Assembly (NCBI GenBank): GCA_029783825.1
Contig: JAREIK010000781.1
Location: 1,043,501-1,107,500 of the forward strand
DNA: 64,000 bases
Source of the DNA: Sapria himalayana
Taxonomy: Eukaryota; Streptophyta; Magnoliopsida; Malpighiales; Rafflesiaceae
Reading direction: 5' to 3'
Shown: in pieces, positions 45,285 through 57,200 of the stretch
Position numbering within the stretch: the stretch's first letter is position 1
How the letters are laid out: each line of letters opens with the position of its first letter
Program-made: the position numbers and the translations under genes
The notes under the pieces: generated by a model
What the model was told of the DNA's origin: nothing
What the model saw: only the letters and a program-made list of their open reading frames with translations
Databases searched by the model: none

Positions 45285-48200
45285 ATGCCAGGACTAAGAG
45301 GACCGTCAGACTATTCTCTAGAACCACGGCGCCACCCTTCTCTGCAAATCAACTCTAAGGTGAGCCTCCCTCACGTGTGCTTCAACAGTATTCAAATCTC
45401 TTACAATACCATATTCTCTATCTATCGACGCCCCCACGTGTCTATCGAGCTTAAATTTACTAATGTTGATTTCCTTAATTACGGATGTATTGGCGAACTG
45501 CTTGGTTGATCTGTCCGCTTCAAGTGAACCCGTGAGCATTAACTGCATTGGCATGCACCTACCTAGAGCTGTCAAATATATTTCTTCTTTAGCTGTGATC
45601 CTATCATTGAACCTGGTCCGCTATTTTATAGTCTAGAGTCTTGTGAATTTCAAATGGATTATAGCTAGAAATTATGCATACTATTAGCGTGTTGCTTCTC
45701 AATTAGGTTTGGATGAAAATATTATAAATAATTTTGCAAATCTTTGGAGATATTACTTTAATGATTTCATCTTTTGATTAGAGTTTCTAGATAAATATTT
45801 AAATGATTATTAATTTTTTTTTTTAGATGGAGAATCAAATGAGAATTTATAATTCCTTTAAAGTACATAGTGACGTGATGATTTATTTTCTAATTTTTTT
45901 ATGAAAATAGATAAATATTTTTTTTTTTTGACAAGAATTCGTTCCTGTGTTGGGTTCTATTTTGAATTTCTATGAGGATTCTAATAATAACATATCCTTT
46001 TCTCTGGCTATTTCATTTCTCATTAGATCTAGATTAGAGATTATATTTAGTGCACAAGGCTCTTGTTTTGCACATGATATGAGAGAAATTAATATCTCAA
46101 CAATATAATATTCGACAATCAGAGAAATTATATATGGTAAGTCTCTAACTTGAGATCTATCACTATTTGATTAAAAAACTTAACATCACACTAAGATATG
46201 ATCTTTAATATATTCATGTAACTCAAGCATTTTTTTTAGGTTATCACAGATCTAAGTATTATTATTGCACAAATATTTTTTAGTTTCGAAATTTTTATTA
46301 GATTCAGTGTATTGGAATTTCTATAATTGCACACCCATTAAATCTATTTTGTAGGAGCCAAATAGTCAAGTTTTCATTTGATCTTGTAGGTTCCTTGGAG
46401 GATCATGGTGAGATATCTTGCTATGATACATCTTTATCTCCTTGTCTTTAAGAGTGTTGTGATAGTGGTAATGAGATAGTTTGGTGTTGGGTGACTATCT
46501 TGTTTATTGATTGTGGTGATCTAGGTTTTGTTGATGTAAATGTTGGATTATTAGACTTGCTAAATTTATGCATTTATGAGAGAAAATTAATCACTCATCA
46601 CTCTACAATTGAGTGTTAAAATATTGAATATTATATTTTTCATGTATTAGAGATGATAATCTCTTGGAAAAACTTTTCTTTTTTTTTTTGTAGACATACG
46701 TGTGAGAGCAAAAAATAAAAAGAAAAGTGCAATAGAGAAATTATTTTGTTGGAAAACAATTTTTTGATGATGACTGATGACATGCTGATGGCTTTCTACA
46801 CAATTCATCTTTTGATGTTGATTTCTGATTAGTTAATATCTTTCTGATGAATCCCCCCCCCCCCCCCCCCCCCTCCTTTTTTTTTGAAATTGCATTATTG
46901 TTAACATTGGCTTTTTGTTCTCAAGTGGAACGTCCACAGCCAAATTTATTATGAGAGGGATGAAGGAGTAGCTAAATTTTTAATCTTAATGGTTGCAATT
47001 TTGTTATTCATGATTTAAAATTGAAAGGTAACAAAGATGTCATGAGATTTTAATATGCTATTAGTATAGGTGTTTCAAAAATGTGTTCTGATTGGCTCTG
47101 CTTTAGGAGCCTTTTAATGCTGAGCCACCTCGATCTTCCTTGATTTGCTCATACGTGACACCGGTTGAACTATTCTACAAAAGAAATCACGGACCCATCC
47201 CACTAGTTGATGACATTGAAAGGTTACAGGATTGCTTTAGTTTATTTCTTTTGTATTTTTTGTTATTTATTAAATGTGCTTTTATTATTGTTTTGAGCAC
47301 TTGAATACTCTAAATCAAATCGATTTCAAGTAATTTAGATAATATTTGATTGATGTTGAATATTTAAAATCAAAATTTTTACTGTTATATTGGAATGCTT
47401 CTTTTGAAAGAAAAATACTTCAGTTTATACTATAATTGTAAAAATCATCATCTTTTGCATCACCTTGTTATGGTTGTGAAAATGTACAAATCATTGTCTT
47501 TATCAATAGTATTTTTTTTGATATTATTGAGAAAATAAAGCATACATATACAATAGAAAAGTGAGATTATCTAGGGCTTTTATAAAAAAAAGTCTCATCT
47601 TTTTTTCAATTGAGTAATCTATTTTTTTTATTATATCAATGTAAAACTGTAGAGGTGTCAAACGGGCCGGCCGGCCCGGCCCAGCACGAGGCACGACACG
47701 GTTCGGCCGTGCCTGGGCCAGCCTGGCACGTTCAAAAATCGTGCCCGGGCCCGTGCCGTGCCCGGGCGAAGCAAGTCACGTGTCGTGCCGTGCCTGGCCC
47801 GGCACGCCAGCACGGGTCCATCCCGTGCCGGTCCCGCAGGAACGCGTGGCACTGGCGGCGTGCCACGCGTGCCGTGGCGTGAGTCGCGACTCACGGTCAC
47901 GAGTCACGACTCACTGAGTCGTGAGTCGTGACTCGGTCTCTCGACCCATCCGGGCCCCCCCAGTAAAAAGACCGCGGGTCGGGTCCTAACCGACCCGACC
48001 CGCGGTCTTTTCTGCCGAAAACCGAGAAATTCGAAATTTCTAACGGAAAAAAAAAATTTTTTCAAACTTTGAGCGATTTTCAGCCCTTGGATTCGACTCC
48101 AACGGCTAGGGTGCAGAATCCGACGGTCCTCGTGATTCTGCCCCTTAAATATAATAAAAAAATTCAAAAAAATAATAAAAAAATAATTTTTTTTTAAAAA

Positions 48201-51200
48201 AAATCTTTATTTAGCCTATAAAATCTACCCCCTCCCTATACAATTTATGTTTTTCAAAAACATAAATTCTCTCAATATTTTCTCTCTCTCACATAAACCG
48301 TGCTTCTCTCTCTCGGTCCTCGTGATTTTGATTTCGACTTGGATTTTCGTGAAACTCAACTTGAGTTTTGAACATCAAAGCTTCCTGCAGTGCATCTTGC
48401 ACGTGAGTGACCTCATTGCTTTTACCGGGTAATATAATTTACTTTTTTTTTTATTTTCTCTCTCTAAAGCTTCTCTCTCTAGAAAAACGTACGAAAAATA
48501 AAAAATGACAAATTCACCTAACACATATTTAAATTTGGAAAATGAAAATATTAGTGTTACACAAACGTCTGTGGCTCTTGAAACTTTGGTTTCTCCTGTC
48601 ATCTCAGCCCAAAGTTCTAAAAAACAAAAAACTAGGAGGACTTCTGTAGTTTGGACACATTTTAAAATCATAACACAATTAGATGTTAGGGGTGAGGAAC
48701 ATGAAATGGCACAGTGCAAATATTGTATGCGACTTTTAACATGCAAGAGTACATGTGGGACTGGGCACCTAAAGAGGCATGCTGAAATATGCTCCAAAAA
48801 ACATGGACCGTTAGATCCTAGGCAAACCCAACTTGGCACTATATTTTTTGAGACTGGATCGAGTTCAGTCTCAAAGTTTACTCCATTCGTATACTCCAGC
48901 GAGTTGGGTAGGGACGGCATGGCCAGACTCATCACATTGATGGGTCTTCCGATCAGATTTTCGGAAGATTCGAGGGTAGTCCGCATCATGCAGACTTATT
49001 TTCAGCCATCCTATCGTAGGATTCCTAGGTCCACATCTAGGAGTGACATACTAAAGATATATAAGTTAGAAAAACAAAAAATAATTAAGGAATTTTTGGC
49101 ATTTAGTGGAGTGGTGTCCGTGACGTCCGATATATAAACATGTCACGATGATTCTTCTTATGCATGTATCACGAGTTATTATGTCGATTCAAACTGGACA
49201 ATAAATAAAAAAATATTAGGATTCACTGAGATTCTTCATCCTCATGATGGCCCGGCCATTTTTGAGTGTATGATGAAAATATTTAGGGAATATAAAATTC
49301 AAAATAAAATTTTTAGTGTCACTTTCGATAATGCTGCGAATAATGGAGTAGCGATCAATATGTTTGTTAGGAATATTAGAGACGCACCTTTAGGAGAGAT
49401 ATTTCATGTCAGATGCATGTGTCATGTTATTAACCTAATAGTTCAAGCGGGTATGAAGGTGTGTTCCCCCGCGTTGGAAAATATACGCAATGCACTCAAG
49501 TATATTCGCACTCCTCGCAGACTGCAAGAGTTTGGTAATCTTTGTTTGTCTGCGAATCTTAAGCAGAAGAAATTCCAATCTGATGTGAGACATCGTTGGA
49601 ATTACACGTACCTGATGTTGGAATCATGTGTTGGATACGAACACGTGATATCCAACTACGTCAATAGTAAGAGTGGCGAACTTATTATTGACGACACTGA
49701 CTGGGATTCAGGAATTTCATTTATGAAATTCCTGAAGATATTTTATGACACGACGAACATGTGTTCGTCGGTTTATACGCCCACCACTTGCATTGCACTC
49801 CGTTGCATATGCAATATTAGTAGCATGTTTAGGATGTATCGAGCGAACCCGACGCTCAGCCATATGGTTGCAGAGATGGAGACCAAGTACCTGAAGTACT
49901 GGTCCACCATTCCATCTCTTTATTGCCTCGCAGCATGCATGGACCCTAGGGCTAAGGTGGAAGGGGTTGAAAACACCCTGACTTTTATTTCCTCGTGCAT
50001 GAACCTGGAAGAGCCACCTGAAGGGTTCATTTACGAGAAGTTGACAGACCTGTTCACATACTACGATACTAGGTATGGTGGTGGTGGTGTTGAGACTGTG
50101 AGTACGGACTCTGATACCTTGTTCGGAGATGACGCTTATTCCATTAACCTAGCGAGGGGGAAACGTAGGGGTGGACCTTCACATAGGAGCGAGCTGTCTC
50201 GGTACTTAGATACCGATTACTGCTCAATCCTATCACCTTCTGACAATAAGAATCTTGATTTATTACAGTGGTGGAAATCATATGAGTCCGCCTATCCCAT
50301 GCTATCTAGGATGGCACGGGATCTACTGACTCCTCCGGTGTCGAGCGTAGCATCGGAGTCTGCTTTTTCTGTTGCAGTGAACGTCATTTCGGATAGGAGA
50401 TCGAGATTGCGTCCAGATATGGTTGAGGCCTTGGCATGTTTGAAGGATTGGGATGAATCGAGATTTAGCATCAGTGATCGTGCTGAAGCTGGGACTGTGA
50501 TAGACACTGCAGTCGCATCTACATCCACTACGATGGCGGAGGAGCTGATTGCCGATGATGATGACCCATATGATACTGATCTTGATGTTGCGGCTGATGA
50601 TTCTCATTATATGCCGCTTGACGATTGATTCTCATCTGCTCTTTTTTTTCGATATTTTTTTATTTTTTTTATTTATACGCTTTGTTTGTACTTTGTATTA
50701 TACGTTGTGTTGAAGTTGAAACTTATACTTTTTTTTTCCGAGTATTGGTTTCAAAAGCATGAATGGTAATTTTTATTTGCGTAGTTTAAATTTTTTTTAA
50801 TTAAAATTTTTACTAACTTAATGTATTTATTTATTATTTTAAGATTTAAATTTTATTTTAAAATTTATTAACTTTAAATCTTAATATTTAATTAATACAT
50901 TATAATATTAAAATATGCTAAACTTAATTGAAATAAAAAATAAATTTTCTAATTTTTTTTTTTTCATACTTACATTTAATTTTAAATGTAATATTTTTTA
51001 CAAAAAATTTTATTTTTTATTTATTACATAAACTTAAATAAAGTTAAACAGAAACTTAATAAAAAAATTAAAAAAAAAAATTTTTTTTATAATCTGCCAA
51101 GTGCCAAGCACGGGCCGTGCGCCCGTGCCCGTGCTTGGCTGTTGGCTCCCGGGACCCGGACCCCGGTTGAGCCGGTCCAGGAGACCAGGTCCAAGCCAAC

Positions 51201-54200
51201 CGTGCCCGAGCGGGCCGGGCACGGCACGGCCTTGCCGTGCCCACGGGCCGTGCTGTGCCCGACTTTAAAAAACCGTGCCGTGCCGGGCACGGCACGGTAG
51301 CACGGCGGGGCACGTGAAAAACGGGCCGTGCCGTGCTGGGCCGGCCCGTTTGACACCTCTATAAAACTGGGATTAAAATTGATTTGAGGAATTATCTATT
51401 TGTGATAGTGCAAATCATATGTTTAGTCACATTAATGTCACTCAAAAGTTATTTGATCCAAAATAATTTTAGTATAGTTGTTTATGATCCTATATTTTTT
51501 TTGTTGATTTTTTAAAATAATTATTTATTTCTTATTTTCTAGAAATTATATATAAGAAAGAAAAATAACATTTAAAAGGATAATATTTTCACATTAATAT
51601 ATTATTGATTAAAGTATCCAAATTAGAGTTAAAGCTAATGACTACTATATGATTATTATATTTGTTATTGTTGATTTTTATTGTTTTTTATTGATTTATA
51701 GAAATTATGATTTTGGCCAAGGGAGAAGGGAGAAGGGAGAAGGGAGAAGGGAGAAAGTAGAATCAAAAAAATTAGTTTCATTAAAAAATTATAAAAAAAT
51801 GAAAAATAAAACACACACACACACATATATCATGGTTGGGATAACACATAAGTTGGGCATTCCCACAAAAAGTAAAACAAAAAATAAATAATAAATATAT
51901 CACAATAATAATAATAATGATATTGATGATGATAAAAAGCACATTAGGGAATAAAAATAAAATAGTGATCTATTTAGTTTATTTTCTAGAACATTATTTA
52001 TCTTGTTTGTATTCAAGTTGAATAGCATGGGTGTATAAGAATTGGTTATTAGATCAATTAGAATATCATATTACATGAGCATGACATCATATTTGAAAAA
52101 ACTAAAAATTTTCATCATTAATAATATTTCATGTGATAGTTAGAAATAAGTATTATATTTCGTTGTAATTTTTATAAGAAAATAAAATATATCAAAATTG
52201 AATGTCATTCAATTAATTAGATTATTGAAGACGATTATCTTAAGTGAGGTTATAGAAGTTTGATTTGTTTAGGGCAGGCTTGGATAATGCCTTGAATTAA
52301 AAAATGTGTAGCATTGTTACTTATTATTTATTATTTTTACTTTTTATTTTTTTATATTTTTAATGATAACATCAAATATGTGAGTTATTCCAATTAGTTT
52401 ATTGAATATATATATGTGCTTTTTGTGTATATTATTGGTTACTTGAGTTTATTATGAGTTTGTTTTGTGTTATTTTGATTTTACTTGGTATCCAAGCTAA
52501 TACTCTAGGGAAAAAAAATCATAGAACATGTAGGGGTTACAAATCCTAGGGAGAGGAAAGATAAGTACATTATAGGGGTGTTCGTGGGTTGGGTTGGATC
52601 TGTTTGAACTTAATATTTAATTAAAATCTATGTTATTGATTTGAAAAATTTATAATTTGATCCAAACTATTCAAAATACTCAAACCAACCAAACCTAATA
52701 TTGTGGTTTAGTTTGGTTTACGGTTTGAACTGTGGTTTGAACTTAATTTATGCATTTAAAAGAAATAATTATGAATAAAATAGTCTAAATTTTTTTCATA
52801 AACTTGAAATAAAAATTCTATAATAAAATATTTAATAAACATGATAAGAATAATAGTTTAAAATACCTAATAAAATTAACTACTACAAATTCTCTTAAAT
52901 ATTTTTATAAATTATCTAATAAATTCTAAATTTTATATAATTCACCAAACATAAAAAAAGGTCATTTTTCAAATTATCACATGTTCTCTTTTATTGAATA
53001 TTTCTTCACAAATTTACTTGATTCTTCAATTTATAACAACATATATAACAAAGAAAATAAGTTAGTCACTTTATATATATCATACAAATGAAAATTACCA
53101 AATCATAAGATTTATGTATAATACATAGTGTAATTTTTTCATATTTTTTAATCTCATTTAAAATTTATTGCAAATTGATTATGTGATTTTTCTTCAATTA
53201 ATTTTGCAAACAAACAAGTTTCTTTACTGTTTTAGGAGATAATGAACTCCTAAATGCATTAAGTATACGCCCATTTGTACTAAAAATAGATTTAGAAGCG
53301 ACCGTTGAAGTAAGAATTACTAATATATTTTTTGTCATTTTAGAGAGAATCGAACATTAGCAAGTGGACATCATATAATATTCTTTAGTGGTTGAATTAA
53401 TGATCACTAAATGATAAAGGTAGGGTTAGGTGTATTGAATAAAGTTTTGATATTTAATAATGAGTGAAGTTCGGTTTGGGTTGGTTTGGTTTGACCGGTT
53501 TTCAACCTTGCATTGCGAACCGAACCAACATGTCAGTTTTTCCAAAATTTTAAACTGATCCAAACCTATGAACCTTAAAACCATGGTTTTGGTTTGGTTC
53601 CGTTTGATTCGGTCAGTTTGGCTGGTTTTTGATGGAGATGCACGTTATTGTCTGCTGTCGGTAACAACCATCACACATCTACCGCATGCGATGCTATGAA
53701 GAACATGGTGGTGCCATTTTTTGATGACGACGGTGGTGGAAACCATCGACGGTGGTGGTAGATTCTGCCAAACCTGAAAGTGTGGTTCAAGTTGTTTCTT
53801 TTTTTTTTTCAGCAAGGCTTTCTCTTTTGCTTCATCAAAAAATTATAATTTCTGAAACTATTTAGAAACCTTAAATTTTGGCATCCTTAATTTGGACTGA
53901 ACCAAAATTAAGGTTTCTTGGTGGGTCATTTTCTTTGGTCATTTTTGATTGATTGAGCTAAGTATTTATTGATGGAAGAGGTAAAAATTATAGTTATTAA
54001 TTATGAAAATTAATAATATATATAGTGTAGTAATCTTGGTCACTTCTTATTTATGAATATAAAAAATATATATGAATATATTCAAAGATAAGTACATTGA
54101 GAGAATTAGATAGAATAACACAGTCATATAAGTGTTATTATATAATTCATTCATCATAATACTTATTAGAGAGTATATAAAACTTGTCTTTAAAATAATA

Positions 54201-57200
54201 ACAAATATTTTATTTTTTTTAGATATTACTATTTTTATCATTTATATTCACATTTAAAATTTATAGATCATGAGTCAATGCTCATTACTAATAATTAATT
54301 TTGATTTACTATATTCTTTTCTTGTTTTAAGAATATTGATATACTTATAGACAATACAAAATATAGTTGATTCCTTGTTGCTTTATTATGTTGTGTTTAT
54401 TTTTAATTATTTAATTTATTTTAGTAAATTATTTTTTAAGTAATTTAATTTTGATTTTATTTTATTTTCTATTAATATTTATTTGCAGGATCAAAAGATT
54501 TTTAAGAGAATTTTATTTAAATTTAAATAATGTGAATTATATATTTTCTCTTTTTATGGTGTGATTTTTTAGATGTTTAGTATGTTGATTTATTTAATTG
54601 TATATTCTCAAATTTATTATCAAAAGTTTAAGCTGAAAATATTTTTTTTAAGTCTTGAAGATATTTTTATCCTAGAGTATTAAATATGTCAGTTAAAAAA
54701 TATATTAAAGTTTTCTATTATACAGTTTAGTATGAGCAAAGACTTATTCATTGTGATATACTCAGATATATAAGGACATAGTAAAAATATGATCATAAAG
54801 AATTTTAAGTATATGATTATTTTTATTAATGATGACTAATGATATATATGAGTATTTTTTTTTTCATGAATGATTACATGTGTATTTTAATTTGATAAAA
54901 ATATTAAATAAAAAAATAAGATATAATAATGTATTATAATATTTGTCAGGCAAATTCTAGACTTATTATATTGATCACAAGATTATATACTAGATTTTTA
55001 TGCTAGTATACCTTTCAAAATGAGATAGCTAAAAGGTAAAATCGACATGTATTTGAAATAATTTAGATACTCCTATTTGAGGAGTGTTCCAAAGTGGTTT
55101 TGGGAGATGTAGTTCTATTTGTAAACTACATCATCAATTGAATGTTTTTTTTGTCTATTCTTACCATATAATTTTTTAGATCATGTATTATGAAGAGATA
55201 TTTGATACTATTCATCTCGCATCCTAGAATTTTTTGGGAGTATTAGTATTATCCGTGATATCCTCCTTATATGTGATAAGTTTATACAAATTATTGATAT
55301 ATGCAATTATTGGATACTAAAATATTTTGAGAATATAAGTTTTTTTTATTAGAAACAAATAAATTATCAGTAAGTGTTGATGTTATTTTTTTTTTAGTAT
55401 TAATTATTTTTTAGTGAGCCCAAGTAGATTGCAAGGCTAGAAGTTGCATTTGAACTCATTATTATTTTTTCCTATAGTATCACTTGAACCATTAGCTAGT
55501 AGAAAGAGTTTACTTGATGATTATATTTGAACTTGTTGATCCGTATTATGATGATATCTAATGTAAAAAATGAGATTTTTTAGTAAGATAAACCTCTTTT
55601 TGGTTTAGATGACATAATAATTTATGAGTTAATTCAATCTATTCTCATTATGAGTTAAAAGACTGAAAAACTTCATAAATCACAACTTAGGGTATATACT
55701 TGGAAAATAGGATATATAACATGTTCATATTAGAGACGAGTCTAATATGAAGCTAGATGATCATATAACTAATCTCTTTGATCTTGATATTTTGATTGTC
55801 ATTCACAAGGAATAGAGGAGTTGTAATTAATACTGGATTTCATAAGTTTTGTCGTACTCTTTTATTCTTATATTTTTTATTTTCTGTACTACTTATTTTG
55901 ATAGTATTAAGTTATTCAGATCTTTTTTTCAAATGCTATTGTATCCAGGATGATGCTTGATTGTGATAGAAGAGATAAATAATTTTTATTTTAATGATAC
56001 TTGAGAACTAGTATCATACATTGCAGGAAAGTTTTTTGTTGGTTGCATATGATTTTTTATTGTAAAGATAGTGAAAATGTTCACTCAGGTGTTTTGTGTG
56101 AATTATTTGGATATATTTTTCTTTAATTTTCATAATAGTTTCCTCAATAAAGATTCTAATTTCATAAGCATCATCTAATAATTGGAGGATATATTGGCTA
56201 ATCATGAATGGATATATTTTATTATGGTGACTGAGTAGGAGGTGCTTACAAAACAATGACCTTAGTTTCGAGCAGTACAAACAAATATAAATTTATAGAT
56301 TGTCGTAGATATTGTATAATGCAAAGTAATCGATGAGAGCTTAATTTATGAAATTTTTACAAATAATTATCTCATTTGGGCTAAACACGTATTGTAAATT
56401 TTTCATTCACTTTTTAAGGAAGCATTGATGATAAAGTAATTTTGTTCATTGTGCACATGAATAAAATTTTAGACTCATGAAATTATGAGTTAGAAATTAT
56501 TCAATTCGAAAAATATCTTTAGTTATAGTTTCAAATAAAAGAGAAGTGTTTTCTTGTCATATATGAGTTATATATTTCATAATTTTATGAATGTTGGAAT
56601 TTTATGTTATGCTCCAATAGATAGTCATATTGATACCGGTACTAATGTTATTTATGCCATTCATATTTTAGACTTTAATTAATTTTACGACTTATAAGAA
56701 AATTATAAAAAAAATTAGCTATCTATTTTTATTAGATTACATATTGCATATTAGTTAATATAATTAATTATTTTTTATATTTTCATTAACATGTTGAGAC
56801 AAACACAACTTATCACATTTAGGTGAATGTAAAGAAGTCTCCAGAATTTGAATCTATTTTAATAATTATTATCATTTGCAGTTAATCAGAAATTTAATTT
56901 TGAGTTAGACATCTGATTGCATCAAAATGATGTCTACAAGAGGTTTTTATACATTTCTTGGATGCAGTTGTGTCTAGAGGTGTCCAATGTATTGTGCCGA
57001 GCACGATATGGTTTGTTCAACTGTGCCATGCCTTGCTGGCCGAGGCATAATTTCTTCAACTAGGCCATGCTGTCATGACTTCAGAGAAGGAAGGCTTGTC
57101 ACGACCAGACTGCTCAAGTATATCAATTAGCTATGATGAGTCATGCAAATCGGCCTGGGCCATGGCTACTTGGGCTAGTCACCTCATATAGCTTAAGCTG

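Larger units (their letters stand above)
47650..51361 (+). mobile_element. hAT transposon, copy 2 (3.71 kb, structurally complete)
   Basis: Inverted termini TAGAGGTGTCAAACGGGCCG and GGCCCGTTTGACACCTCTA, flanked by perfect 8-bp duplications TAAAACTG (47642-47649, 51362-51369). Both ends carry about 250-300 bp of GC-rich subterminal sequence dense in GGCACGGCAC, CGTGCCGTGCC and GGCCCG. One transposase frame runs in the same direction as SOX. The conserved ends and duplications point to a more recent insertion than copy 1. Confidence 0.95.

Noticed and set aside
47610..48167. GC-rich Ala/Pro/Arg frames on both strands (and likewise 33428-33861, 51034-51356)
   Set aside because: These are the subterminal GC-rich regions of the hAT elements, not genes.
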